A stretch of 64,000 nt of DNA from Streptomyces sp. HD. GTDB taxonomy: Bacteria; Actinomycetota; Actinomycetes; Streptomycetales; Streptomycetaceae. This document shows positions 40,944-49,792 of the stretch, piece by piece. The notes under the pieces are model-generated. The model ran no database searches. It worked only from the letters and a program-made list of their open reading frames with translations, and had not been told where the DNA came from. The translations under genes and the position numbers were made by a program. Positions within the stretch are counted from its first letter, which is position 1. Every line of letters starts with the position of its first letter. Where the stretch lies: positions 62,001 to 126,000 of the forward strand of contig NZ_JAQMYP010000025.1 in the NCBI RefSeq assembly GCF_028369295.1, in the 5' to 3' direction.

Positions 40944-41987
40944 TCAAGTGCCGCTGGGGACCTGGACGTCGACGTTGCCGCCGGCGCGGAAGGTGCGCCG
41001 ATAGCTGGTGGGGGTGACGCCGAGGGCCGTCTGTAGGTGCTGTCGCATCGACTGGGCCGTACCGAAGCCGGCGTCCCGGGCGACCTGGTCGACGGACAGG
41101 TCGGAGGACTCCAGCAGGTGCCGGGCGCGTTCCACCCGCTGCTGGGTGAGCCACTGGCCGGGGCTGACGCCGACCTCCTCACGGAAGCGGCGCGTGAAGG
41201 TCCGCACGGACATGGACACCTGGTCGGCCATGTCGCGCAGTTGGAGCGGCTCGTGCAGGCGGCCCAGGGCCCAGGCGCGGGCCGTGGTCGTGGACGCCTG
41301 CTGGGGGTCGGGGACCGGGCGGTGGATGTACTGGGCCTGGCCGCCGTCCCGGTGCGGCGGTACGACCGTGCGGCGGGCCACGTCGTTGGCGACCGCCGTG
41401 CCGTGGTCGCTGCGGACCATGTGCAGGCACAGGTCGATCCCGGCCGCCACCCCGGCCGAGGTCAGCACGTCGCCGTCGTCGATGAACAGGACGTTCGGGT
41501 CGACCTCGATCCGCGGGAAGAGCGCCTGGAAGCGCTCGGCGTCGGCCCAGTGCGTGGTGGCGGGGCGGCCGTCCAGGTAACCGGCGGCGGCGAGGACGTA
41601 CACGCCCGTGCAGATGGACGTGAGCCGGGTGCCGGGGCGGATGTGGGCGAGGGCGGCGGCCAGTTCGGGGGTGAGGACGCCCTGTTCGTAGAGCGGGCCG
41701 TGCTCGTACAGCGCCGGTACGACGACCGTGTCCGCGGTGGCCAGGGCCTCCGGGCCGTGCTCGACCTGGACGGCGAAGTCGGCGTCGGTCCGCACCGGGC
41801 CCGGTGGCCGGATCGAGCAGGTGACGACGTCGTACAGATGCCGTCCCCGCGCGTCCTTGGGGCGGCCGAAGATGCGGTGCGGGATGCCCAGCTCGAAGGG
41901 GAGGAGGCCGTCGAGGGCGAGGACGACGACGCGATGCGGTCGGAAGGGTTCCTGCTGGGCGCGCGCCGCGCTGCTGGCCGTATCCAT
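40944..41987 (-). CDS. GlxA-type AraC regulator (DJ-1/PfpI domain + HTH_18)
   Basis: 347 aa. The N-terminal DJ-1/PfpI-like domain begins VVVLALDGLLPFELGIPHRIF and contains TSICTGVYVLAAAGYL (near residue 125, Cys at the elbow). The C-terminal AraC pair of helix-turn-helices is PLQLRDMADQVSMSVRTFTRRFREEVG and DLSVDQVARDAGFGTAQSMRQHLQ. Such regulators often control an adjacent gene; here an intact MFS transporter starts 72 bp away on the other strand, so it is the likely target. TAGGAT (41994-41999, minus strand) just upstream would give a leaderless message starting at the ATG. Confidence 0.92.
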   Translation of the reverse strand: MDTASSAARAQQEPFRPHRVVVLALDGLLPFELGIPHRIFGRPKDARGRHLYDVVTCSIRPPGPVRTDADFAVQVEHGPEALATADTVVVPALYEHGPLYEQGVLTPELAAALAHIRPGTRLTSICTGVYVLAAAGYLDGRPATTHWADAERFQALFPRIEVDPNVLFIDDGDVLTSAGVAAGIDLCLHMVRSDHGTAVANDVARRTVVPPHRDGGQAQYIHRPVPDPQQASTTTARAWALGRLHEPLQLRDMADQVSMSVRTFTRRFREEVGVSPGQWLTQQRVERARHLLESSDLSVDQVARDAGFGTAQSMRQHLQTALGVTPTSYRRTFRAGGNVDVQVPSGT

Positions 41988-42058
41988 GGCCCGATCCTAA
42001 CGAATGCTGTCCCTCGGGCCACTCGTTTCGGACGATCACAGGCCCGAAGCTCTATGTC

Positions 42059-43396
42059 GTGACCCAGACAACCGAGACGACCGAGGCAGCAGCCACCGCA
42101 GAGGACAGTCGGCCGATCAGGAAGTCCCGCCCGCGGCGGAACCGCACACATTCAGTGCACCGCGCCTGGTTCGTCGCCGCCGTCGCCTTCGTGACGATCC
42201 TCGGCGCGGCCGCCTTCCGCTCCTTGCCGGGGCTGCTCATCGACCCGCTGAACGACGACTTCGGCTGGTCGCGCGGCACGATCGGGGCCGCCGTCTCCAT
42301 CAACCTCGCGCTGTACGGTCTGACCGCCCCGTTCGCCGCCGCGCTGATGGACCGCTTCGGCATCCGGCGGGTCGTCGCGGTGGCCCTGAGCATGATCGCG
42401 CTCGGCTCGGGGCTGACGTACTGGATGACGGCGGCCTGGCAGCTGCTGTTGTGCTGGGGCCTGCTGGTGGGACTCGGCACCGGTTCGATGGCGCTGGCCT
42501 TCGCCGCGACGGTCACCAACCGCTGGTTCACCGAGCGGCGCGGCCTGGTCACCGGCATCCTCACCGCCGCCTCGGCCTCCGGCCAGCTGATCTTCCTGCC
42601 CCTGCTGTCCTGGATGGTCGAGAAGCACACCTGGCAGCCGGCCGTCGTCACGGTCGCCCTCGCGGCCCTCGTGGTGGTCCCCTTCGTCTGGCTGCTGCTG
42701 CGTGACCACCCGGCCGACGTGGGTCTGAAGCCGTACGGCGCGCAGGAGTTCGTGCCCAAGCCGGCCCCCGTGCAGGGCGCCGCGCGCCGGGCGGTGACGG
42801 TGCTCTTCTCGGCGGCCCGCACCGGCCCCTTCTGGCTGCTGGCCGGCACCTTCGCGATCTGCGGCGCCTCCACCAACGGCCTCATCCAGACCCACTTCGT
42901 GCCGGCGGCCCACGACCACGGCATGCGCATCACGGCGGCCGCCTCGCTGCTCGCGGTCATCGGCGTGTTCGACGTGGTCGGCACGATCGCCTCCGGCTGG
43001 CTGACCGACCGCTTCGAGCCGCGTCGGCTGCTCGCGGTCTACTACGCCCTGCGCGGCATCTCGCTGCTCTTCCTCCCGATGCTGCTCGCGCCGAGCGTCC
43101 ACCCGCCGATGCTCTTCTTCATCGTGTTCTACGGCCTCGACTGGGTCGCCACCGTCCCGCCCACCGTCGCCCTGTGCCGGGAGCAGTACGGCGACGACAG
43201 CGCCATCGTCTTCGGCTGGGTCCTCGCCTCCCACCAGGTCGGCGCCGCGCTGGTCGCTTTCCTCGGCGGGGTCGCGCGGGACGTCTTCGGTACGTACGAC
43301 ATGGTCTGGTACGCGTCGGGGGCGCTGTGTGCGGCGGCGGCCCTGATGGCCCTGGTGATCCGGCGGCGTCCGGCTCCGACGGTGGTGGCGGCCTAG
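42059..43396 (+). CDS. MFS transporter
   Basis: 445 aa with about twelve hydrophobic helices; the N-terminal cytosolic 30 residues are Thr/Arg-rich. MDRFGIRRVVAVALSMIALGSG contains the loop 2-3 motif, and NRWFTERRGLVTGILTAASASGQL is characteristic of the OxlT/monocarboxylate-like MFS class. WLTDRFEPRRLLAVYY is the matching motif in the second half. It could carry an organic acid or aromatic acid. It is divergent from the GlxA-type regulator, which probably controls it. It ends next to the tnpB remnant and is fully intact. Confidence 0.9.
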   Translation: MTQTTETTEAAATAEDSRPIRKSRPRRNRTHSVHRAWFVAAVAFVTILGAAAFRSLPGLLIDPLNDDFGWSRGTIGAAVSINLALYGLTAPFAAALMDRFGIRRVVAVALSMIALGSGLTYWMTAAWQLLLCWGLLVGLGTGSMALAFAATVTNRWFTERRGLVTGILTAASASGQLIFLPLLSWMVEKHTWQPAVVTVALAALVVVPFVWLLLRDHPADVGLKPYGAQEFVPKPAPVQGAARRAVTVLFSAARTGPFWLLAGTFAICGASTNGLIQTHFVPAAHDHGMRITAAASLLAVIGVFDVVGTIASGWLTDRFEPRRLLAVYYALRGISLLFLPMLLAPSVHPPMLFFIVFYGLDWVATVPPTVALCREQYGDDSAIVFGWVLASHQVGAALVAFLGGVARDVFGTYDMVWYASGALCAAAALMALVIRRRPAPTVVAA

Positions 43397-43422
43397 GTCT
43401 CCACCAGAGGAACCGCCCCTTT

Positions 43423-44185
43423 TGACATCCTCCCCCTCTTGAAAGAGGGGGATTCCAACCCATCTGGGTTGAGGTTCACGGACGCTCGACCGTTGTGTGG
43501 GCGGTGTCGTCCCTCCGGCACAGGCTTGGCGCCTGGGGGAGGGGAATCCCGCCCTGTCCTGCCGCGACGTTGTTCGCTGCGTTTTCGTCCGTGTTGCAGG
43601 TGAAGCCGCAGGATACGCAGACGAACTCGGCTTGGCTCTTGCGTGAGTTCTTCTCGATCCATCCGCAGGCGCTGCATCGCAGAGAGGTATACGGGGCCGG
43701 GACGTCCTCGACCCGGCCAGGAGCTTTCTCCTCAGTCCGGCGGCGGGGAAGCCCCCAGCCCTGGGTGGGGATCGCTCTGTTAAGCCCGGCCTTCTGCTTC
43801 ACGCGTCGGCCTGGCCGTTCGACTGTCCCCCGAGCGGAGGCGGTCATGTTCTTGATGTTCAGCTTCTCGAACCGAACCAGGTCGTAAGCGCGGGCGAGTA
43901 GGGTCGAGGTCTTCTCGCACCAGTCCCTACGCCGGTTCGCCTCACGGGCCTTGAGCAGCGGCTCTGGCCTTGGCGAAGTCCTTCAACGCCTGCTGCTGCA
44001 CATCGGCATTTCCTGCACGCAGCCACTCGTTCTCTTGCCGAGCTTCGGTGAGCTGCCTGCACTGCTCGGTGAACCCCGGCGCGGGCTTCCTTCCCATGCG
44101 CCAATGGCCATGCGGCGCGCAGTCGCCCCGGGTGGGACGCCGAAGCGCCCTGACGGGGATTCGGCTACTCCTGCCCTGCTCCGTG
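43423..44185 (-). pseudogene. deleted tnpB element remnant
   Basis: Read on the minus strand, N-terminal TnpB sequence (QCRQLTEARQENEWLRAGNADVQQQALKDFAKAR, to about 43957) jumps to LLKAREANRRRDWCEKTSTLLARAYDLVRFEKLNIKNMTASARG and the zinc-finger end (43890-43476; CSACG...CVSCG, NTDENAANN). The RuvC-I half, roughly 200 codons, is missing and frames differ across the junction. The right-end hairpin CCCCCTCT-TTCA-AGAGGGGG plus AGGATGTCA (43451 down to 43423) is the same type as in the element at 39225. The N-terminal edge near 44170 abuts the flavin reductase gene. Confidence 0.75.
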
Positions 44186-44842
44186 AGGGCACGCGATCTT
44201 CCCGGACCTGAGGGACGGGGCACCCTGCACGCGAGAGCGGTGGAACAGTAGGGGGGCCTTGTCCTCGTCACATGTCCCCAGCGCGTTCACCCGCCCCACC
44301 ACGATTAGGTGGTCGCCTCCTGTGTGCACCGCGTGGATCGTGCAGTCGATCCATGCCAGCGTGCCCGCGAGGCGGGGGGAGCCAGAGATGGGTGCCGCGT
44401 CGTACGTAACTCCCGAGAACTTGTCTGCCCCGCTTACTGCGAAGGCGCGGCACAGCTCGCCCTGGCCGGCGCTCAGGACGTTCACACAGAAGACGCCCGC
44501 ACGGGCGATACGCGGCCACGTCGTCGACGCGCGGCCGACCATGAAGACGACGAGCGGTGGGTCGAGCGAGAGGGAGGAGAAGGACTGGCAGGCGAAGCCA
44601 GCGGGGCCGTCATTGCCGTTGGCGGCGGGTGCCGTGACAACGGTGACGCCGGTCGCGAAGCTCCCCAGGGCCCGGCGGAATTCGGCCTGGTCCACGGGGG
44701 CCCGCTCGTCCTCGCTGACACACCGCAACTCCGGGCGCGGCAGTACTTCGACGGATTCCGTCTCGGACGGTGCCTCGTGGGCCAACCTGAGGTAACGGAC
44801 GGCGGCGGCCGCCATCCCTGCATGTCCCATCACGTCAGCCAT
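44165..44842 (-). CDS. flavin reductase domain protein (HpaC/HsaB-like)
   Basis: 225 aa. After an unusual ~50-residue N-terminus, the flavin reductase fold is clear: FRRALGSFATGVTVVTA (near residue 57), GFACQSFSSLSLDPPLVVFMV (near 80-100), FCVNVLSAGQGELCRAFA and WIDCTIHAVHTGGDHLIVVGRV (His/Asp/Gly end). It supplies reduced FMN/FAD to a two-component monooxygenase; HsaB and HpaC are relatives. The C-terminal 20 residues (after LLFH) look unlike the family and run into the tnpB remnant, so the tail may have been altered by the insertion. ATG 44842, 44830 and 44815 are possible starts. The first lies five bases from the shared operator (site D). No monooxygenase partner lies nearby. Confidence 0.82.
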   Translation of the reverse strand: MADVMGHAGMAAAAVRYLRLAHEAPSETESVEVLPRPELRCVSEDERAPVDQAEFRRALGSFATGVTVVTAPAANGNDGPAGFACQSFSSLSLDPPLVVFMVGRASTTWPRIARAGVFCVNVLSAGQGELCRAFAVSGADKFSGVTYDAAPISGSPRLAGTLAWIDCTIHAVHTGGDHLIVVGRVNALGTCDEDKAPLLFHRSRVQGAPSLRSGKIACPHGAGQE

Positions 44843-44847
44843 TGAAC

Positions 44848-44862
44848 CTGACGATGCGTCAG
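44848..44862. promoter_or_regulatory. shared operator, site D (perfect)
   Basis: CTGACGATGCGTCAG: both six-base halves match the consensus exactly. It begins five bases upstream of the flavin reductase ATG and lies ten bases from the end of the hydratase gene. CGTCAG at 44833-44838 is an extra half site. Confidence 0.85.
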
Positions 44863-44872
44863 ATAGGAAGCC

Positions 44873-45733
44873 TTAGCCTCCTTTGAACTCGGCACCCCTG
44901 CGCTCCACAAAACTCGCCACTCCCTCCCGGGCGTCCTCCGTCGTCATGTTGATCTCCTGCGCCGCCGCCTCCGCCGCGAAGGCGGTGGTGCGGTCGGTGT
45001 CGAGGGAGGCGTTGACGAGCTGTTTGGTGAGGGCGAGGGCGCGGGTCGGGCCGGTTGCGAGGCGTTCGGCCCACTCGCGGGCCGTCTTGGCCAACTCCTC
45101 GTCCGGCACGACCCGGTTGACCAGGCCGAGGCGTTCGGCGTCCGGCGCGGTGAGCGCGTCGCCGAAGAACATCAGCTCCTTCGCCCGCTGGGGGCCGACG
45201 AGGCGCGGGAGGAGGTAGGCGCCGCCGCCGTCGGGGACGAGGCCGCGGCGGACGAACACCTCGATGAACCGGGCGGACTCGGCGGCCAGTACGAGATCGC
45301 AGGCGAACGCCAGATGCGCGCCGAGGCCGGCCGCCGTGCCGTTCACCGCCGCGATCACCGGCTTCTCGCAGTCGAGGACGGCCGCGATCAACCGCTGGGC
45401 GCCGAGCCGGATCGTGCGGGCGACATCGCCCGGGACCTGGTCACGGGACGTGCGCTCAGCGGCCGCCGCCCCGCCCCGCAGATCCGCCCCGGCGCAGAAG
45501 CCGCGGCCCGTTCCGGTCAGTACGACGGCCCGCACGGCGGGGCCGGCGGAGGCGTCGGCGAGCAGCTCGATGATGCGTTCCCGCTGGTCAGGGGTGATCG
45601 CGTTGAGGGCCTCGGGGCGGTTGAGAGTGATGCGGCAGACCTGATTGTCAGTGGCGTGCTGTACCAATGAATCGACGGAATTTCCGGGCACACGGGGGGA
45701 AATGGGCATGTTCACGTCGTCGTCGGTACCCAT
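44873..45733 (-). CDS. enoyl-CoA hydratase
   Basis: 286 aa. Crotonase fold: CRITLNRPEALNAITPDQ (near residue 34), GFCAGADLRGG (first oxyanion hole, near 84), NGTAAGLGAHLAFACDLVLA (second, near 137), and FVRRGLVPDGGGAYLLPRLVG, which carries the catalytic Glu-like region. C-terminal EINMTTEDAREGVASFVE is family typical. ATG at 45733 lies one base after the upstream synthetase stop, so the two are in one operon. An internal ATG at 45709 is an alternative. It hydrates the enoyl-CoA produced by the acyl-CoA dehydrogenases of the regulon. Confidence 0.9.
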   Translation of the reverse strand: MGTDDDVNMPISPRVPGNSVDSLVQHATDNQVCRITLNRPEALNAITPDQRERIIELLADASAGPAVRAVVLTGTGRGFCAGADLRGGAAAAERTSRDQVPGDVARTIRLGAQRLIAAVLDCEKPVIAAVNGTAAGLGAHLAFACDLVLAAESARFIEVFVRRGLVPDGGGAYLLPRLVGPQRAKELMFFGDALTAPDAERLGLVNRVVPDEELAKTAREWAERLATGPTRALALTKQLVNASLDTDRTTAFAAEAAAQEINMTTEDAREGVASFVERRGAEFKGG

Positions 45734-45734
45734 G

Positions 45735-47960
45735 TCAGCGGCACACCACCAGCGCGTCCAGCGCCACCGCGCCCTGCCCCCTGGGCAGCACCATGAGCGG
45801 GTTGATGTCGAGCTCTGCGAGGTCGTCCTCCAGTTCCAGGGCCATGCGCTGCACCCGCAGGACGACTTCGACCAGCGCGTCGAGATCCGCCGGGGGGCGC
45901 CCCCGGACCCCGTCGAGGAGGGCCCGCCCGCGCAGCTCGCCGAGCATGTCCCGCGCCTGCTCCTCACCGAAGGGCGGCACGCGTACGGCACAGTCGCCGA
46001 GGACCTCCACGAGCACCCCGCCGAGCCCGACCGTCACGGTCGGCCCGAACAGCTCGTCGTGGGTGGCTCCGACGACCATCTCGACGCCCCGCTCGACCAT
46101 CTGGCAGACGAGGACACCGTCCAGGGAGACGTCCTCGTAGCGGGCGATGTCGGCCAACTCCCGGTAGGCGTCCCGGACCTGGCTGGCGGAGGTCAGTCCG
46201 ATCTTGACCAGGCCCAGCTCGGTCTTGTGGGCGATCCGCGCGCCGGACGCCTTCATCACCACGGGGTAGCCGACCAGTGCAGCCGCCCGTACGGCCGCCG
46301 CCGCGCTGGTCACCAGCTGCTCGCGCGGCACCCGGATGCCGTACGCCCGCAGCAGCTGCTTCGCCGCGTGCTCGCTCAGCTGCTGGCCCGGGCGCATCAG
46401 TGGCTGGGCCTTGCGGAAGGAGGGGGACGGGGTGCGGGGCGCCCGGTCGAAGGGGGAGCGGTAGCCGGTGACGAAGCGGTGGTGGTCGAGGTAGGCGCGG
46501 ACCGCGGTGATGCAGTTCGCCACCGTGCGGAAGGTGGCCACGCGCGAGGAGCCGAGCAGGACCTCGCGGTACGCCGGCTCGGTACCGACCGGCGACCCCC
46601 ACACCACGCAGACCAGCTTGTCCGTCCGCTCGGCGGCGTCGACCAGGTCCTGGACCAACCTGTCACTGAGGGGCGGGAAGGGTCCGGTGACCGGGCAGAT
46701 CAGCACGCCCACCGAGGGGTCGTCGAGGAGGGCGTCGATGATCTTCCGGCCGCGGTGGTCGCCGACCGGATGCCCGCCGTTGTCGACGGGGTTGGCCACG
46801 CTCAGGTACTCGGGTATCCACTGGTGCAGCTCGGCCTGCTTGGCCTCCGACAGCTCCGGCAGCGTGAGCCCGGCCTCGGTCCCCAGGTCGGCGAAGTGCG
46901 CGCCCGTGCCGCCCGAGATCGAATAGACGACGACGCCGTCGGCGCGGGGCGGCCGCGCGCGGGCCAACAGGGCGGCAGTGTCCTGGAGTTCGTCCAGGCC
47001 GTCCACCCGGATCACGCCGTACTGCCGCATCGCCGCGTCCACCACCGCGTCCGCGCCGGTCAGCTTGCCGGTGTGTGAGGCGGCCGTGCGGGCGCCGGTC
47101 TCGGTGCGGCCCACCTTGACGGCGACGACCGGCACCCCGCGGCGGGCGGCGCGGTCGGCGGCCAGCAGGAAGGCGCGGCCGTCCTTGAGTCCCTCGACGT
47201 AGCAGGCGATGGCGCCGACCTCGGGCCGTTCGGCGAAGTAGGAGATGAAGTCGGCGGTCTCCAGGTCGGCCTCGTTGCCGGTCGGCGCCCAGTGGGAGAG
47301 CCGGATGCCGAGCTCCTGGAGGGCGAAGACGGGGCGGCCCTGGTGACCGGATTGGGTGATGAGCGCGATGGCGGGCCCGCCCAGGTCGTCGCGGAACCGC
47401 TCGAAGGCGTTGAGGTTGGTGTTCGGGCCCAGCAGTCGCATCCCGGACCGTTCTACGGCGGCGGTCAGCCGGTCCTGCGCGGCGGCGCCCTCCTCGCCGG
47501 TCTCCGCGAACCCGGACGCGAAGACGACGGCGAACTTCACCTTGGCCTCGGCCAGTTCCTCGATCACCGGAAGGGGGTCGGCTACCAGCAGTACGGCGAG
47601 ATCGACCTGCTCGGGCAGGTCGGCGACGGAAGGAGAGCAGGGGATGCCGAAGACGGACGGGCGGCTCGGATGCACCGGGAGAATCCGGGCGCCGACCCGC
47701 TCCGACCAGGCGATCAGCTGGCGGGTGACACCGGTGTTCGGCCGGCCCTCCGCATCCGAGGCGCCGATCACCGCGACCGACTCCGGCCGGAAGAAGCGGT
47801 CCAGATCGGGCACGTCGGAGTACAGGGGACGGCCGCTGACGTCGAGATCGTCGACCTCGGCGGGCCGGCCGTGGACGGCGGGTCCGGGCTGCTCGCCACA
47901 GGCGATGACCCGGGCCCGGCGGGAGTCGGTGGTGAGGGTGCCGTGGGTTGATCCAAGCAT
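45735..47960 (-). CDS. ADP-forming acyl-CoA synthetase (acetate-CoA ligase type), fused alpha-beta
   Basis: 741 aa, a fusion of the CoA-binding/ligase alpha part (DRFFRPESVAVIGASDAEGRPN near residue 55, GMRLLGPNTN near 176) and an ATP-grasp beta part (LLRAYGIRVPREQLV near 540, VVMKASGARIAHKTELGLV near 575, AELDINPLMVL near 720). TAASHTGKLTG near 290 is the phospho-histidine motif (His in SHTG). These enzymes interconvert acyl-CoA with acid, ATP or ADP. This is the first gene of its operon; the two operators E1 and E2 lie 33-72 bp upstream. A long N-terminal extension of about 50 residues before the CoA-binding domain is unusual. Confidence 0.9.
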   Translation of the reverse strand: MLGSTHGTLTTDSRRARVIACGEQPGPAVHGRPAEVDDLDVSGRPLYSDVPDLDRFFRPESVAVIGASDAEGRPNTGVTRQLIAWSERVGARILPVHPSRPSVFGIPCSPSVADLPEQVDLAVLLVADPLPVIEELAEAKVKFAVVFASGFAETGEEGAAAQDRLTAAVERSGMRLLGPNTNLNAFERFRDDLGGPAIALITQSGHQGRPVFALQELGIRLSHWAPTGNEADLETADFISYFAERPEVGAIACYVEGLKDGRAFLLAADRAARRGVPVVAVKVGRTETGARTAASHTGKLTGADAVVDAAMRQYGVIRVDGLDELQDTAALLARARPPRADGVVVYSISGGTGAHFADLGTEAGLTLPELSEAKQAELHQWIPEYLSVANPVDNGGHPVGDHRGRKIIDALLDDPSVGVLICPVTGPFPPLSDRLVQDLVDAAERTDKLVCVVWGSPVGTEPAYREVLLGSSRVATFRTVANCITAVRAYLDHHRFVTGYRSPFDRAPRTPSPSFRKAQPLMRPGQQLSEHAAKQLLRAYGIRVPREQLVTSAAAAVRAAALVGYPVVMKASGARIAHKTELGLVKIGLTSASQVRDAYRELADIARYEDVSLDGVLVCQMVERGVEMVVGATHDELFGPTVTVGLGGVLVEVLGDCAVRVPPFGEEQARDMLGELRGRALLDGVRGRPPADLDALVEVVLRVQRMALELEDDLAELDINPLMVLPRGQGAVALDALVVCR

Positions 47961-47992
47961 CGGTCCGCCCGCTCCTGTGTGACAGCGATTAA

Positions 47993-48032
47993 CTGACGCA
48001 GTGTCAGATTAAAGGAACTGACGCCATGTCAG
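47993..48032. promoter_or_regulatory. shared operator pair, sites E1 and E2
   Basis: CTGACGCAGTGTCAG (47993-48007) and CTGACGCCATGTCAG (48018-48032). Each has one mismatch, the same one (C to T at the first base of the right half), and they are spaced 25 bp centre to centre upstream of the ADP-forming synthetase gene. Confidence 0.75.
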
Positions 48033-48093
48033 GAACGGTTGTGCACGCAAAGTTGGCGGAACGGGGATCGGATCAATGCCGGGCCGGCGTCGC

Positions 48094-49602
48094 TCACAGC
48101 ACCGCCAGCACCTCCTTCGCCACCCGCTCGCCCGACCGCACCGCCCCGTCCATGAAGCCCATCCAGTGCGTGGAGGTCTCCGTTCCGGCCCAGTGGATGC
48201 CGCCGACCGGTTCGCGCAGGGCGGGGCCGTACTGGGTCAGGACGCCGGGCGCCGCGATGGAGACGGGGCCACCGCGGGTGTAGGCCTCGTTGTTCCAGCG
48301 TTGCAGGACGAAGGAGGTGGGGGAGGCCGCTTTCGGGCCGAAGTAGGTGGCGTAGTCCTTCAGTACGGCCGCCCGGACCTCCGCCTCGCTCGCCGCGTCC
48401 AGCTTGCGGGCCGCGTCGGCCTCGATGAAGCCCATGAGGGCGCCGTAGGAGGCGTCGGGCGGGGAGTTGTCGAAGGTGGAGCTGATCACGCCGGTGTCGC
48501 TGACGACCTGGCCGTTGAACCCGTCGGCACGCCAGAAGGGGGTGTCGTAGATGGCGATGGCCTTCCCCACCGAGGCCATCGGCAGGCGCTGGGTGAGCTG
48601 GTCGCGGGCGGCCGGGAGGAGGGGGTCGTAGGTGATACGGGCGGCGAGGGGCGGGGGTACGGCGACGACGACCCTCTTGGCGGTGACGGTGATGCCGTCT
48701 GCGGTCACCACGTACTTGCCGCCCGACTTGGCGATCGTGCGCACCGGGGCGCCCAGCACCACCCGGTCGCCGAGTGTGGCGGCGAGTTTGACCGGCACCA
48801 GCTGGGAGCCGCCGACGAAGCGCAGTTCCTGGGCGCCGCCCGCGGTCTCGGTGAGGCGTTCCAGGGTGCCGGGGTTGGACGCATTGCCGGCGGCGGCGAT
48901 GTAGAAGAGGACGAAGAGGAAGGAGAGTTCGCGGGGTTCGGCGGAGAAGATCGACGTACAGGCCACGTCGAAGAGGAACTTGGCGGACGGGATGACGGCG
49001 TTGGCGCGCAGCCAGGTCTCGAAGGTCTGCCGGTCCCACTCCTCGGCCTTGGCCGCGGTCCAGGGCGCGTCGACCGGGATCTGCTTGGCCAGGTCGTCGA
49101 GGGTGGCCTGCACGATCGCGGCGTTGGCGAGCCCTGCCGCGTCGATGGGCGGGACGGAGCCGAGGACGCCGTCGGTGGCGTAGGGGGTCTTCTTGCCGTC
49201 CTTGTAGAGGAGGTTGTTGCCGGAGTTGTAGGTGGTGAAGGTCTGCACGCCGAGGGAGTCGGCGAGGGCCTTGATGCGGTCCTGGGTGGGGCCGATGAAC
49301 TCACCGCCGCCTTCGGTGACGCCGCCGCCCGCGAGGCCGAGTCCCATGACGCGGCCGCCGACGCGGTCGCGGGCCTCCAGGACGGCGACCGATCTGCCGG
49401 CGGCCACCAGGTCGCGGGCCGCGGTGAGTCCGGCCAGACCGGCGCCCACGATGGCGACGTCGACCTCGCGGGCGGCGGCGGCCGAGGCGGTGCCGGTGCC
49501 GGTGGCGGTGAGGGTTGCGGCACCGGCGGCGGCAGCCGCGCCGCCGAGCAGGGAGCGCCGGGAGAGTCGAGCGGTGCCGGGGAGCTGTCTTTCGCTTGCC
49601 AC
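48094..49602 (-). CDS. Tat-exported flavin-containing amine oxidase
   Basis: 502 aa. Twin-arginine signal SRRSLLGGAAAAAG (residues 14-27) ends near ASAAAA. FAD binding is by VAIVGAGLAGLTAARDL and LEARDRVGGR (near 50-85). The C-terminal FAD/substrate box is PVGGIHWAGTETSTHWMGFMDGA (near 465). Monoamine oxidase family (putrescine/tyramine oxidase-like) acting outside the membrane on primary amines with O2, releasing H2O2. GTG at 49602 follows GGAGGA. It is not clearly linked to the neighbours; the shared operators lie between it and the ADP-forming synthetase but on the other gene's promoter side. Confidence 0.92.
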   Translation of the reverse strand: MASERQLPGTARLSRRSLLGGAAAAAGAATLTATGTGTASAAAAREVDVAIVGAGLAGLTAARDLVAAGRSVAVLEARDRVGGRVMGLGLAGGGVTEGGGEFIGPTQDRIKALADSLGVQTFTTYNSGNNLLYKDGKKTPYATDGVLGSVPPIDAAGLANAAIVQATLDDLAKQIPVDAPWTAAKAEEWDRQTFETWLRANAVIPSAKFLFDVACTSIFSAEPRELSFLFVLFYIAAAGNASNPGTLERLTETAGGAQELRFVGGSQLVPVKLAATLGDRVVLGAPVRTIAKSGGKYVVTADGITVTAKRVVVAVPPPLAARITYDPLLPAARDQLTQRLPMASVGKAIAIYDTPFWRADGFNGQVVSDTGVISSTFDNSPPDASYGALMGFIEADAARKLDAASEAEVRAAVLKDYATYFGPKAASPTSFVLQRWNNEAYTRGGPVSIAAPGVLTQYGPALREPVGGIHWAGTETSTHWMGFMDGAVRSGERVAKEVLAVL

Positions 49603-49744
49603 GTGCGTCCTCCGTCAGGGCGAGAGGGAGTGGAGCAGAAAAGTTGAACAGTGCTCACATTCTGGCCCTGTGCGGCAGCGCGGTACAGCTCTCTCGTCAC
49701 AACTGACTCGTAAGTAACAGGAGGGATACGTAGGAGAGTTGAGG

Positions 49745-49792
49745 GTGTCCAGGCGTCCAGGCGTCCAGGCGTCCAGGCGTCCGGGTGTCTAG
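49745..49792. repeat. 8-bp tandem repeat (GCGTCCAG)n
   Basis: Six adjacent octamers from 49745: GTGTCCAG, GCGTCCAG x3, GCGTCCGG, GTGTCTAG. It runs into the stop codon of the flavin monooxygenase-like gene on the minus strand. Confidence 0.9.

Noticed and set aside
12628..49792. Tandem repeats at 12628, 29003 and 49745 as possible CRISPR arrays
   Set aside because: Units are directly adjacent without spacers and no cas genes are present.
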